From CALGDE01 sp964655355 (GTDB taxonomy: Bacteria; Cyanobacteriota; Cyanobacteriia; CACIAM-69d), in NCBI GenBank assembly GCA_964655355.1, contig CAZZMD010000021.1, forward strand, positions 1-64,000: a stretch of DNA of 64,000 nt. Reading direction: 5' to 3'. The notes under the pieces are model-generated. The model was given only the letters and a program-made list of their open reading frames with translations. It was not told where the DNA came from and searched no databases. This document shows positions 32,930 to 42,032 of the stretch, in pieces. The position numbers and the translations under genes were made by a program. Within the stretch, counting starts at the first letter, position 1. Every line of letters starts with the position of its first letter.

Positions 32930-34471
32930 ATGACCAGTCGCCCCCATCGTTTTTCCCAATCTCACCCCCAGGGGCGATCGCGATCTGCTGCGTCTGTACC
33001 TTCGCCTGCACCGCCGCAGGTTAAAACCATTCGCCCCAAGGGTCGCCCATCGGGAGGGAGGCCCTCTGTCTCCTCCTCGCCGAAGTCTCCCTGGGGACGG
33101 GTGGCATCCACGTCGGCCGTGATGGTGTTGCTTTTGGCCTTGACGGGGATTGTGGGGGGCGCTTGGGTGGGTATGATGTCGATCCTGAGCCCGAATTCTA
33201 TTACATGGGTCTCGGCCCTTTTGCCCCAGAAGCGACAGGTGACGGATCAGGATTTGCTGGCCATGGACGATATTCGGGCGATCGCCGCTCAGCGTCAGTG
33301 GGCTTTGGGGGAGGTGGTCACCTTAGACGAGACCCATATTGCGGTGCCTTTTTTCGGGATAACGGACACCTGTTCCATACGGGCGGGGCAATGTCGTCAG
33401 GTGCAGGAGTTGCGGATTTATCGGTTGGATTCCGACGCGACCCAGGGCGATCGCACCCCTCGATATCGTCAGACTGTCCGGCTGGAGGTGGAGGGACCGG
33501 CGGAATCATTTGTCCTGTCCCCCTGGGCCCAGAGCGATCGGACGGGATCTAATCAACCGTTGCCCCTCAGCCAGGTGCTGACCTTGCCCCATAACAGTCC
33601 GAAGGGGGGGCATTGGCTGGCGGTGAGTGGGCGCTACAACCACGGCAAGGCCACCAGCCTGTATGGAAAAGTGCTGCGATATCATCCGGAGACCGGCCAC
33701 CTCGCCGAGCTGTTGCAGTGGCATAGTCCCAGTGGTCAATATCCGGTGTGGAGCCAAATCACGGGCAATGGGGAGCCGGAGCTGATTGTGGATGCAAGCA
33801 CCCCGTTGAATCCAGACTTTCGAGTGTATGAGGTTTCGGATCTGGCTTTTGAACCTAACCCGGTGACCCTGACCCCCATTTCCCTGCGGGAATCTGTTTT
33901 GGAACTGTCGCCCTATCGGCGGGCGTTGGGGCTGGCCCAGGGGAAATTATGGTCCCAGGCCCATCGCAGTTTGACGATGTTGCGGGAGGAGTTAAGGCAG
34001 GGTCAGGCTGCTGGGGGGGATGAGTCTGTTTGGGATGAGCGGGTGCAGGCTCAGTATGATGTGATTCGTTACCATGCCCAGGTGGCCCAAGCCCGTGCTG
34101 ATTCCCGGCAGGCGGGTAGCCATCATCCCGTCATCGCCGCCCTTGCGGATGGTCAATGGCAACGGGCGTGGGAGCGTTGGCAGGGGAGTAGTAATCGTGA
34201 AGCCTTGGTTAATGACCTGGTGAGCCATGGGGATTTATTGTGGTCCCGTATTGAAACCCAGCTCCGGGTGGATTATACCGATCCTCTGGTGACCGTTTGG
34301 GGAGCCCTGTTGCTATCGGCAAGGCGCGGCCGACCGGCGGCGATCGCCTGGTATCGGGAGCAGAAATGGACCAATAGCGACCTTGATGCCCAGGTGGACC
34401 AGGCCCTAGCGCAGTTAGGCAGTCCCGCTCTCCCGGACTCTCAAGCTATCTCCAGCCAGCCCTCAAACTAA
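32930..34471 (+). CDS. Hypothetical one-pass membrane protein
   Basis: Not recognised. The product has about 513 residues. The first 60 are Ser/Pro/Arg-rich and probably cytoplasmic. One strong transmembrane helix follows (AVMVLLLALTGIVGGAWVGM). The remaining 420 residues lie on the far side and show two parts: a beta-rich region with FFGITDTCSIRAGQCRQV and WHSPSGQYPVWSQITGNGEP, then a helical region (about 320-500) with TPR-like spacing (ALGLAQGKLWSQAHRSLTML, GDLLWSRIETQL). I infer a periplasmic scaffold anchored in the membrane. The ATG at 32930 is chosen since the upstream extension is unlikely. Confidence 0.75.
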   Translation: MTSRPHRFSQSHPQGRSRSAASVPSPAPPQVKTIRPKGRPSGGRPSVSSSPKSPWGRVASTSAVMVLLLALTGIVGGAWVGMMSILSPNSITWVSALLPQKRQVTDQDLLAMDDIRAIAAQRQWALGEVVTLDETHIAVPFFGITDTCSIRAGQCRQVQELRIYRLDSDATQGDRTPRYRQTVRLEVEGPAESFVLSPWAQSDRTGSNQPLPLSQVLTLPHNSPKGGHWLAVSGRYNHGKATSLYGKVLRYHPETGHLAELLQWHSPSGQYPVWSQITGNGEPELIVDASTPLNPDFRVYEVSDLAFEPNPVTLTPISLRESVLELSPYRRALGLAQGKLWSQAHRSLTMLREELRQGQAAGGDESVWDERVQAQYDVIRYHAQVAQARADSRQAGSHHPVIAALADGQWQRAWERWQGSSNREALVNDLVSHGDLLWSRIETQLRVDYTDPLVTVWGALLLSARRGRPAAIAWYREQKWTNSDLDAQVDQALAQLGSPALPDSQAISSQPSN

Positions 34472-34501
34472 GCTTTCAAATTAGGCCTTCAAACCAAAAA
34501 C
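34463..34501. repeat. 3 x 13 bp tandem repeat over a stop codon
   Basis: TCAAACTAAGCTT, TCAAATTAGGCCT and TCAAACCAAAAAC follow each other. The first copy contains the TAA stop of the membrane protein; the last reaches the stop of the convergent NTRC gene. Confidence 0.85.
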
Positions 34502-35931
34502 TAAACCAGTGCCTTGCCTAATGCGGTGGCGATCGCCTCTCGATACTGGGTTTTGGATTTGACTCCCTTAAATTCTGTTAGCCGCTCCCGCTCCTTAAAA
34601 ATTTGCACCGTCGGCGTTCCGGTCACTCCTGCCCCCTGGGCAATGTCTGGGTCCTCGGTGATATCGACCTCGACGAAATAAATCTCGCCGTCAAACTCGT
34701 CAATCACCCGGTTCAAAATGGGTTTCAAGCTATGGCACGGACCACAGGTCGGGGAAACATATTTCACTACGATCGGTCGGTTCGTCGCGCGATAGAGCTT
34801 GCGAATGGCGAGCCCCCCCTCGTGACGGGTAACCGCTAGATCCAAATCTTCAGAGCTGACATCCTTGGGACAGACATCCTTGCGGTTCACTGGAACAGGC
34901 TCCTCCACCTTGGGTGCCTCTGGTTCAGGCGCTTTCGGTGCGACGGCTGATGCAGCTTGACTGGAGAATTCAACAATCAAATTCTTTTCTGAGAGCCACC
35001 GCTCCAGGGCGAGGGCGGCCATACATCCGGTGCCGGCGGCGGTAACAGCTTGGCGGTATTCATGATCCTGCACATCCCCAGCGGCATAAACCCCCGGCAC
35101 GCTGGTGGCGACAGAATCTGGCTGGGTGAGAATATACCCCGCATCGTCCAGGGTAAGTTGCCCCGCGAAAATGTCCGTATTAGGGGTATGCCCAATGGCA
35201 TAAAACAGCCCGCTCGCCCCTAAGTCGCTCGTTTCACCGGTTTTCGCGTTGCGAAGATGGACCCCTTTCATGGCGGTCTCATCCCCAAAGACATCGGTTA
35301 CTTCGGTGGACCAGTGGACCTTGATTTTGGAATGGGCGAGGACGCGATCTTGAAGGGTTTTGCTGGCTCGCATTTCGTCCCGGCGCACAATCAAGTGCAC
35401 TTCAGATCCATATTTGGTCAGGAAAATGGCTTCCTCTGCGGCCGTGTCTCCCCCGCCCACCACCACGAGGGGCACATCCCGAAACATTGGCATTGCCCCA
35501 TCGCAGATACCACAGGCCGAAATTCCCCGGCTCCAAAATTTTTCTTCGCTGGGCAGGTCCAGCCGTCGGGCCGTTGCGCCGGTGGCGATGATGATGCCGT
35601 TTGTCTTAACCTCGCGATCGCCCGTTTTGACGGTGAAGGGGCGCTGGGATAAATCCACCTGGGTGACATCTTTAAAATGCACCGCCGTGCCCCAGCGGAT
35701 GGCCTGCTGTTTCATCCGATCCATCAACTCGGGACCGGTCAACCCGTCTGGAAATCCTGGAAAATTCTCAACTTCTGTGGTGGTCATCAGCTGCCCCCCC
35801 GGCACCCCACCCGCCGAAACCCCTGCCAACATCAACGGTTTCAAGTTTGCCCGCGCCGCATAAATGGCTGCTGTGTAGCCGGCGGGTCCGGATCCAATGA
35901 TGACAAGGTTTTCAACGTCAGATTGTTTCAT
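34501..35931 (-). CDS. NADPH thioredoxin reductase-thioredoxin fusion (NTRC type)
   Basis: A 476-residue fusion of a flavin thioredoxin reductase and a thioredoxin, the NTRC architecture of plastids and cyanobacteria, which transfers NADPH electrons to 2-Cys peroxiredoxins. The reductase part has FAD motif IIGSGPAGYTAAIYAARAN, the redox Cys pair CGIC (140 and 143), NADPH motif VVVGGGDTAAEEA and the C-terminal FAD motif VYAAGDVQDHEYRQA. A Pro/Ala/Glu-rich linker (about 325-355) leads to a thioredoxin domain with active site CGPC (396 and 399) and the cis-Pro segment TGTPTVQIF. Both active sites are intact, so internal electron transfer should be possible. Confidence 0.95.
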   Translation of the reverse strand: MKQSDVENLVIIGSGPAGYTAAIYAARANLKPLMLAGVSAGGVPGGQLMTTTEVENFPGFPDGLTGPELMDRMKQQAIRWGTAVHFKDVTQVDLSQRPFTVKTGDREVKTNGIIIATGATARRLDLPSEEKFWSRGISACGICDGAMPMFRDVPLVVVGGGDTAAEEAIFLTKYGSEVHLIVRRDEMRASKTLQDRVLAHSKIKVHWSTEVTDVFGDETAMKGVHLRNAKTGETSDLGASGLFYAIGHTPNTDIFAGQLTLDDAGYILTQPDSVATSVPGVYAAGDVQDHEYRQAVTAAGTGCMAALALERWLSEKNLIVEFSSQAASAVAPKAPEPEAPKVEEPVPVNRKDVCPKDVSSEDLDLAVTRHEGGLAIRKLYRATNRPIVVKYVSPTCGPCHSLKPILNRVIDEFDGEIYFVEVDITEDPDIAQGAGVTGTPTVQIFKERERLTEFKGVKSKTQYREAIATALGKALV

Positions 35932-36059
35932 AGAGGAGGGTCTCTCAGGGGGAGGAGCTGCCTATTTCAAAGTGTAACATTGTTTCATAGAGTGTAATTT
36001 GGGGCATGCTGCTGCGGTGATCCTACGGTTACAACGGACCAGATTTTATGGGCGCAGGG

Positions 36060-36356
36060 CTATTCTGGGGGCGGCAACTCGGGGGTCCAGTCGGGACAGG
36101 TGTCGCTGACGGTCCAGCCGTGGGGATACATGGCGCAGATGAACCGGGTTCGTTGTTCCCGCCGCTGGCCGTAGACGATGCCGTGGTAGTTTCCGCAGCC
36201 AGCACAGGCGATCGGTTTGGGATGTTGACAGGTGTAATTGCGGAACCCAAGTTGCGATCGCAGTAGATAGCGCCGGCTCTGATGTCGTTGCGATCGCCGT
36301 CCCGCCTGTCGCATCCCGATCACATTAGCCCGATGCAATAAATTTCTTTGTTCCAT
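36060..36356 (-). CDS. Small cysteine-rich cyanobacterial protein
   Basis: A 98-residue protein of unknown function. The N-terminal half is Arg-rich (QAGRRSQRHQSRRYLLRS). The C-terminal half has an ordered Cys pattern, CAGCGNYHGIVYGQ then FICAMYPHGW and CPDW, resembling small zinc-ribbon-like hypothetical proteins common in cyanobacteria. The conserved Trp, Tyr and Cys positions, with no such pattern in other frames, support it being real. No good Shine-Dalgarno is seen. Confidence 0.65.
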   Translation of the reverse strand: MEQRNLLHRANVIGMRQAGRRSQRHQSRRYLLRSQLGFRNYTCQHPKPIACAGCGNYHGIVYGQRREQRTRFICAMYPHGWTVSDTCPDWTPELPPPE

Positions 36357-36481
36357 AGGAACGCCCCTGGGTGGCTATTCCTTAGAATATCTTTTGACCG
36401 GATCCCTCAGATCGTCGACCCCATAAACGTTACGCTTTCCGAGGTGGCACTTTTCGAGTCAGAAAATCCGAGCCATAAAAA

Positions 36482-36562
36482 TGGGCGAGGAGAGATTCGA
36501 ACTCTCACGCCCGAAGGCGCCACATTTTGAGTGTGGTGCGTCTACCGTTCCGCCACTCGCCC
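36482..36562 (-). tRNA. tRNA-Leu (CAA)
   Basis: On the minus strand the acceptor arms GGGCGAG and CTCGCCC pair, with discriminator A. The anticodon stem CCACA/TGTGG encloses CTCAAAA, giving anticodon CAA (reads UUG). A long variable arm (GCCTTCGGGC region) and T-loop GTTCGAATC confirm a class II leucine tRNA. CCA is not encoded. Confidence 0.95.
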
Positions 36563-36685
36563 AATTGTTTTTTACGCTTGTTTTTTCAGCGCCTAGACAA
36601 TATACATCACTTTGCCCAAGGTTGCCCAGGAATTCTGAGGGGGCGATCGGGACCGGTTGCGGCGCAGATTGTGTCCTTTAACCCA

Positions 36686-37498
36686 CTAGTGGCCGCGCTT
36701 CAAAATTCGTTGATAGGTGCGACTGTGGGACCAGCGATCGATTTCCTTTGCCCGTAGCACCGGAACCGGATGGGTGAGCCCCACCGTGCGCATTTGCTTC
36801 AGGGTTGCGCCTATCTGAGATTGGTCAATGGCGTCGTAGGCTCGCGCTTGCTGTAAAAAGGCCGTCGGGTTTAGTTGCTTGGCTAGCGTGGGCGATCCCC
36901 CCGCAAGTTTCATCAGCACGGATACCACCGCCGTCGAATCTTGGGTGGCTAACAGGGCGGCGCGATCGCAGGTTAACTCTGCGCACCGCACCCATTCCAT
37001 CAACCGTTCCTGAAGCCCTTCTGCCATCCATCGCCCCCACGCGGGCACCTGACTGGCTGCGAGGACCATCAAATTTGCCAGGGTTAAATACACCCCATGC
37101 TCACATTTCAGGTGTCCCAGCTCATGGGCGATCACCGCTTGCACTTCCTGGGGTTCCAGTAAGTCGACGAGGGAGGTGTGGAGCACGATGAAAGGACGCC
37201 GCCCCCGCATGGCAAAGGTGTAGGCATTGGGCATGGGGTGTTGACGGACATAGACTTCGGGCGGCTCTAAATCCAAGGTGGCGCAAGCATCCTGGGCCAA
37301 GCTATGAATTTGGGGGAGTTGATTGGGACCGACCTGAACGCTGGAGGCGATGTTGTCCAGATACATCATTTCCTCGGCGACGGACCCCAGGACGCTGCGC
37401 ACCATCAGATCCAACCCCGGCAACTGTTTCAGGGCACGGGTGGACTCCCTGTCCAGGGGATGGCGGAAGTCATCGGCTCTTAAGCCAATCAGCGGCAT
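36686..37498 (-). CDS. M48 family metalloprotease
   Basis: A 270-residue zinc protease of the M48 (Ste24/HtpX-like) family. The zinc site is VIAHELGHLKCEHGVY (HELGH plus a downstream Glu in the ELTCDRAAL segment, about 55 residues later). The preceding strand RRPFIVLHTSLVDLLEP is typical. Only a weak hydrophobic stretch follows the HELGH (LTLANLMVLAA), so it may be soluble or peripheral. The ATG at 37498 (MPLIGLRADDFRHPLD) is preferred to a GTG at 37543. Substrate unknown; relatives act in membrane protein quality control. Confidence 0.9.
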   Translation of the reverse strand: MPLIGLRADDFRHPLDRESTRALKQLPGLDLMVRSVLGSVAEEMMYLDNIASSVQVGPNQLPQIHSLAQDACATLDLEPPEVYVRQHPMPNAYTFAMRGRRPFIVLHTSLVDLLEPQEVQAVIAHELGHLKCEHGVYLTLANLMVLAASQVPAWGRWMAEGLQERLMEWVRCAELTCDRAALLATQDSTAVVSVLMKLAGGSPTLAKQLNPTAFLQQARAYDAIDQSQIGATLKQMRTVGLTHPVPVLRAKEIDRWSHSRTYQRILKRGH

Positions 37499-37591
37499 GA
37501 TCACGGGGACGCGTCTCCGATAAAACTCAATTTGACTATACACAAAGTAGCGGGAAGGCGCAGCGGGCTCGCGGGATCAGTGACCCTGAAC

Positions 37592-37630
37592 CCAAAACGC
37601 GATCGCCCCCCAATATGAGGCGATCGCGTT
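37592..37630 (-). terminator. HIP1-built hairpin downstream of murA
   Basis: AACGCGATCGCC and GGCGATCGCGTT form a perfect 12-pair stem around an 11-nt loop, followed on the minus strand by a short UUUU. Each arm contains a HIP1 octamer. It lies between murA and the M48 gene and fits a murA terminator. Confidence 0.7.
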
Positions 37631-37665
37631 CAAGTTTTGAGCCAGTTGATGGATGGACGCCTAGC

Positions 37666-39048
37666 CTAGGCTGCGCCGCCAGCTTGGGCCACCAAGGGCA
37701 CCGCCAAATCCTCAGGGTTCTTGACCCGACGGATTTTTGCGCCGACCCCCTGGAGCTTGGCTTCAATATCTTCGTATCCCCGATCCAGGTGCTTCAGCTC
37801 TTGAACAATGGTTGTTCCGCGCGCTGCCAAGCCCGCTAGGATCAAAGCCGCTGATGCCCGTAAATCCGTTGCGGTGACGGGAGCGCCGGATAGGAACGGC
37901 ACCCCTGACGTAATCGCTGTCGAGCCCTTCACGCGAATATCAGCCCCCATGCGAGACAGTTCGCCCACATGGCGCAGACGATTCTCAAATACGGTTTCTG
38001 TCATGATGCTGCTGCCTTCGGCGAGGGCCATCAGCGCCATAAATTGCGGTTGCATATCCGTCGGGAAACCCGGGAAGGGTAGGGTTTCAATGTCTGCCGG
38101 TAGGATGCGATCGCCCGGCTTGACCCGGAGATGATCGTCCCCTTCCAAAAGGACTTGGGATCCCATTTCCCGTAATTTTGCGACCACTGCTGTCATATGG
38201 TCCGGAACGACGGGACCGACCACCAACTCGGACCGGGTAATGGCACTCGCCACTAGGAATGTACCGGCTTCAATGCGGTCTGGGATCGTGGCATATTCGG
38301 TGCTGTGCAGGGTTTTGACCCCGTTGATCACAATGGTGTTGGTGCCTGCGCCCTTTATCTGAGCCCCCATGGAAATACATAAATTTGCCAGGTCCACCAC
38401 TTCCGGTTCCTGAGCCGCATTTTCAATGACCGTTTCCCCGTCAGCTAGGGTTGCCGCCATCATCAGGGTTTCAGTGGCCCCCACACTGGGGTAATCCAAG
38501 TAAATCTTGCCGCCCTTTAGCCGTCCCCCGGCCACGGACGCATTCACCATGCCCCCATCAATATGGACTTCGGCCCCTAGCGCTTTTAATCCCCGGACAT
38601 GAAGTTCTACGGGTCTGGCTCCGATCGCGCATCCCCCCGGTAGGGGCACCCGAGCGGTTCCCAGCCGCGCCAACAGTGGACCAATGGCAAAGAAGCTGGC
38701 CCGCAATTTGCTCACAATTTCATAGGGGGCTTCGGCGTGGGCGATCGTTGACCCATCCAAATCCCAGCAGTGGGCATCGTGCTGGCTGACCTTGATCCCC
38801 AGGGCTTCCAGCACTTGCCCCATCCGAGCCACGTCCACCAAGGACGGGACATTGCGTAGGCGGCACTGGCCTGAACATAGAATGGCCGCCGTTAGGAGAA
38901 CAAGGGCTGAATTCTTAGCTCCAGAAACCGGCAGGTAGCCGCTTAGGGTATGTCCTCCAATCACCTCGAGGACGGGGCCCATTGAAGTGGATGTGGTGGC
39001 TTGGGATGACGTTACAAGAGTAATGACCTTGTCCTCCGGGGGTGTCAT
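37666..39048 (-). CDS. murA: UDP-N-acetylglucosamine 1-carboxyvinyltransferase
   Basis: MurA adds enolpyruvate to UDP-GlcNAc, the first committed step of peptidoglycan synthesis. The 460-residue protein has the N-terminal substrate motif LPVSGAKNSALVLL, the catalytic cysteine in PLPGGCAIGARPV (Cys140; presence of Cys rather than Asp predicts fosfomycin sensitivity in this family), and the domain-two segments MVNASVAGGRLKG, PDRIEAGTFLVA and PFPGFPTDMQPQFMAL. About 25 extra N-terminal residues precede the conserved core. It is transcribed alone with a HIP1-based hairpin downstream. Confidence 0.97.
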   Translation of the reverse strand: MTPPEDKVITLVTSSQATTSTSMGPVLEVIGGHTLSGYLPVSGAKNSALVLLTAAILCSGQCRLRNVPSLVDVARMGQVLEALGIKVSQHDAHCWDLDGSTIAHAEAPYEIVSKLRASFFAIGPLLARLGTARVPLPGGCAIGARPVELHVRGLKALGAEVHIDGGMVNASVAGGRLKGGKIYLDYPSVGATETLMMAATLADGETVIENAAQEPEVVDLANLCISMGAQIKGAGTNTIVINGVKTLHSTEYATIPDRIEAGTFLVASAITRSELVVGPVVPDHMTAVVAKLREMGSQVLLEGDDHLRVKPGDRILPADIETLPFPGFPTDMQPQFMALMALAEGSSIMTETVFENRLRHVGELSRMGADIRVKGSTAITSGVPFLSGAPVTATDLRASAALILAGLAARGTTIVQELKHLDRGYEDIEAKLQGVGAKIRRVKNPEDLAVPLVAQAGGAA

Positions 39049-39387
39049 GGGGATGGATGGAATTTTTGTCTAGATTCTACCCAAATGTCCTTCTTTGACA
39101 AGTTGCTAGGGGACCCTTTCGGATTAAGGGCACCGGACGACGACTTTCTTCAGGATTCGGGAGCATTCGGGCGATCGCGCAGGCCGATGGAATGCCAATG
39201 GAGAGATGGATGATTCCATTGGGGATGCGATCGGATACGCGGGGTAGGTAGTACGGATCTCAACCAGCGGAGCACTTGACCGGAGATTACCGAGGGTTTG
39301 CTCTCCTGTCAAAAATTTTCAAAATGATGGGCTTGCGCAATGAGCCAAAGGTGCTACTATGTAGACCGTCTCGAAGAGAGGCGTCAA

Positions 39388-39472
39388 GCGGAACTGGCGG
39401 AATTGGTAGACGCGCAAGATTCAGGTTCTTGTGTCCGTTTAGGACATCCGGGTTCAAGTCCCGGGTTCCGCA
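39388..39472 (+). tRNA. tRNA-Leu (CAG)
   Basis: Acceptor arms GCGGAAC and GTTCCGC pair, with discriminator A. The anticodon stem CAAGA/TCTTG encloses TTCAGGT, anticodon CAG (reads CUG). A long variable arm (TGTCCGTTTAGGACA) marks a class II tRNA, and the T-loop GTTCAAGTC is standard. CCA is not encoded. Confidence 0.96.
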
Positions 39473-39569
39473 TTTTGATAGGGCGATGCCAGAAGAATAA
39501 TTCGCCCGCTGAACCAATAATTTTATAGTTTGAAAGGGCTTGCTAGGGTGAGCCCGTTTTATTTGGCAT

Positions 39570-39597
39570 TTTGATCCGCTGTATTTGATCCGCTGTA
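39570..39597. repeat. 2 x 14 bp perfect duplication before a start codon
   Basis: TTTGATCCGCTGTA is present twice without a gap and ends one base before the ATG at 39599. Confidence 0.95.
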
Positions 39598-39598
39598 T

Positions 39599-40405
39599 AT
39601 GCTGACTAGCACCCGTAACCCCCTAGTAAAACGCCTTCGTCAGTTACATCGGGCTAAGGGGCGGCGGGAGCAAAGTTGTTTTCTGCTGGAGGGGACGAAT
39701 TTAGTCGAGGCGGCTTGTCAGTTGCACTATCCGTTGGCGATCGCCTGCGCTACAGAACGTTGGATCGATAGTCATTCCGTCTTGTGGGCGTCACTGCTGG
39801 AGCAGGTGGAGCGGGGGGAGTTGGTATCGGAGCCGGTATTGGGGGCGATCGCCACGACTCAAAATCCGGATGGGGTGGTTGCCGTTGCCCTCCGTGCGCC
39901 CTGGACGCCGCCCGTTATCCCCAGCGAGCAAGCTGCTTCCCCGGTGGGATTGGTACTGGAACGGCTTCAGGACCCCGGCAATTTGGGCACGATTATTCGG
40001 GTGGCGGCGGCGACGGGGGTAACTGGGATTTGGACCAGTCAAGATAGTGTCGATTTGGATCATCCCAAGGTGTTGCGGGCGAGCGCTGGCCAGTGGTTTC
40101 GGGTGCCTTTGCGATCGGTGCCGGATTTATCAGAGACCTTGCAAACGCAAAAAGCTCAGGGGGTTCGCATTATTTCAACCAGCCCTACGGCGTCTAAAAC
40201 CTATTGGGATTTAGATTGGCGATCGCCCAGTCTGATTTTGTTGGGTAATGAGGGCGGCGGATTATCGCCGGAATTATCGGCGTTGGCGGATGTGTCCGTG
40301 AGTATTCCCCAGCGCCCCGATGTGGAATCTTTGAATGTGGCCATGAGTGCGGCGTTATTGCTCTACGAGGGACAACGGCAAGGGGCGATCGCAGCGTCCC
40401 CTTAA
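39599..40405 (+). CDS. TrmH/SpoU family RNA methyltransferase
   Basis: A 268-residue SPOUT-class methyltransferase that 2'-O-methylates rRNA or tRNA. An N-terminal substrate-binding domain (MLTSTRNPLVKRLRQL, then CFLLEGTNLVEAA) is followed by the knotted SPOUT domain. Its three motifs are LERLQDPGNLGTIIRVAAA, ILLGNEGGGLSPEL (NEGxGL) and IPQRPDVESLNVAMSAALLL (SLNVxxA). Family placement is firm; the modified nucleotide is not predictable from this sequence. Confidence 0.94.
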   Translation: MLTSTRNPLVKRLRQLHRAKGRREQSCFLLEGTNLVEAACQLHYPLAIACATERWIDSHSVLWASLLEQVERGELVSEPVLGAIATTQNPDGVVAVALRAPWTPPVIPSEQAASPVGLVLERLQDPGNLGTIIRVAAATGVTGIWTSQDSVDLDHPKVLRASAGQWFRVPLRSVPDLSETLQTQKAQGVRIISTSPTASKTYWDLDWRSPSLILLGNEGGGLSPELSALADVSVSIPQRPDVESLNVAMSAALLLYEGQRQGAIAASP

Positions 40406-40426
40406 AAAATACGTACAAAACCCATA

Positions 40427-40468
40427 CAAAAAATCGCGCCAACGCTGGGTCTCCAACGTTGACGCGAT
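40427..40468 (-). terminator. Enolase terminator
   Basis: On the minus strand ATCGCGTCAACG pairs with CGTTGGCGCGAT (eleven pairs, one mismatch) around a 12-nt loop, followed by UUUUUUG. Confidence 0.8.
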
Positions 40469-40497
40469 GTTACCGAGTTTATTAATCCCCAGCTTGG

Positions 40498-41787
40498 TTA
40501 GGTGGTGGGACCGAGGCCAATCTTGCCGGCGTAAACGGCGTTGTCGCCTAGCTCGTCCTCAATACGTAGCAACTGGTTGTACTTGGCAACTCGCTCACTA
40601 CGACAGAGGGAACCGGTTTTGATTTGACCGGCACGGGTGGCAACCGATAAATCGGCGATCGTGGTGTCTGCGGTTTCGCCGGAACGGTGGCTGATCACAG
40701 AGCTATAGCCCGCACGGGTTGCCACGTCGATCGCTGTCAAAGTTTCGGTTAGGGTGCCGATTTGGTTCAGCTTGATCAGGATGGAGTTCGCTGCGCCCAT
40801 GCCAATGCCCTTTTGCAAACGCTCGGGATTGGTGACAAATAGGTCATCGCCCACCAGTTGGGTCTTCTTGCCGACCGAGCTGGTTAACTTGGTCCAACCG
40901 TCCCAATCGTCTTCCGCCAAGCCATCTTCGATGGACACAATGGGATAGGCTCCCACCAACTTATCTAGATAGGCGATGGTTTCCTCTACCGAGTGGGCAG
41001 ACCCATCAAAGGTGTACTGACCATCCTTGAAAAATTCGGTAGAAGCTACATCCAGGGCTAGAGCTACCTGTTCACCGGGCTTGTAGCCGGCGGACTCGAT
41101 CGCCGCAATCAGTAAATCTAGGGCTTCTTGGTTGGAACCCAGGTTGGGGGCAAACCCACCCTCATCGCCGACGCCGGTCAGCAAATTCTTTTCCTTCAGC
41201 ACCTTGCTCAGGGACGCAAACACCTCAGCACCCCAACGCAGGGCTTCTTTGAATGAATCCGCGCCCACGGGCACAATCATAAATTCCTGAATATCGACGT
41301 TGTTGTCCGCGTGGGCACCCCCATTAATCACATTCATCATGGGCACCGGCAGCACATTGGCGATCGGACCACCCAGATAACGATAGAGAGGCAGCCCCGT
41401 TGCCAGCGCACTAGCTTTTGCGGTCGCCAACGACACGGCTAAAATCGCATTTGCCCCCAGGTTGGACTTATTCGCCGAGCCATCCTTGGCAATCATCACC
41501 GCGTCTACTTCCGCCTGGCGCAAGCCATCGTAGCCGTAAAGTTCGGGAGCCAAGATATCAGTTATATTCTCGACGGCCTTTTGCACCCCTTTACCGCCGT
41601 ACCGGGCAGGGTCGTCATCCCGCAATTCGTGGGCCTCAAAACTTCCCGTCGATGCGCCGCTGGGCACCTGTGCCAGTCCCTTGGCACCACAGGCCAGTTC
41701 AACCTCAGCCTCTACGGTAGGTCGGCCCCGTGAATCCAGAATTTCTCTTGCTTTAATATCAATAATTTCAGTTTCGAGCATTTCCAT
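40498..41787 (-). CDS. eno: Enolase (phosphopyruvate hydratase)
   Basis: Enolase interconverts 2-phosphoglycerate and phosphoenolpyruvate in glycolysis and is part of the RNA degradosome in some bacteria. The 429-residue protein is full length. It has IKAREILDSRGRPTVEAE at the N-terminus, VPSGASTGSFEAHELRD (flexible loop), the metal ligands in ALDVASTEFF, SIEDGLAEDDWDGW and LVGDDLFVTNPERL, and the signature LIKLNQIGTLTET with catalytic Lys and SHRSGETADTTIADL. The ATG at 41787 (MEMLETE) or 41781 may be used. A terminator lies just downstream. Confidence 0.98.
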   Translation of the reverse strand: MEMLETEIIDIKAREILDSRGRPTVEAEVELACGAKGLAQVPSGASTGSFEAHELRDDDPARYGGKGVQKAVENITDILAPELYGYDGLRQAEVDAVMIAKDGSANKSNLGANAILAVSLATAKASALATGLPLYRYLGGPIANVLPVPMMNVINGGAHADNNVDIQEFMIVPVGADSFKEALRWGAEVFASLSKVLKEKNLLTGVGDEGGFAPNLGSNQEALDLLIAAIESAGYKPGEQVALALDVASTEFFKDGQYTFDGSAHSVEETIAYLDKLVGAYPIVSIEDGLAEDDWDGWTKLTSSVGKKTQLVGDDLFVTNPERLQKGIGMGAANSILIKLNQIGTLTETLTAIDVATRAGYSSVISHRSGETADTTIADLSVATRAGQIKTGSLCRSERVAKYNQLLRIEDELGDNAVYAGKIGLGPTT

Positions 41788-42032
41788 CCTTCCACTCCGA
41801 TTCAGAAAAACCTACCTCAGGACAGAAACAGGATAAGCCCTGATGGGACGCCCGTTACACAATCCCTGTAAAAAAAGGCCCGGGACCGATGACAGGCTTT
41901 TAACGTCTGCAAAGGATAGTCTCAGAACCTGTATTCATCAAAAATTATTACAGGAATGACATATCAGTTCGTTATGTGGATCGATGGGGCGATCAAGCAA
42001 TTATTTTCAAGATAGGGATAGAGTCTTACCGT

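Noticed and set aside
32682..32933. A small ORF between nblA and the membrane protein gene
   Set aside because: It overlaps the probable nblA terminator hairpin and has no ribosome-binding site or motif.
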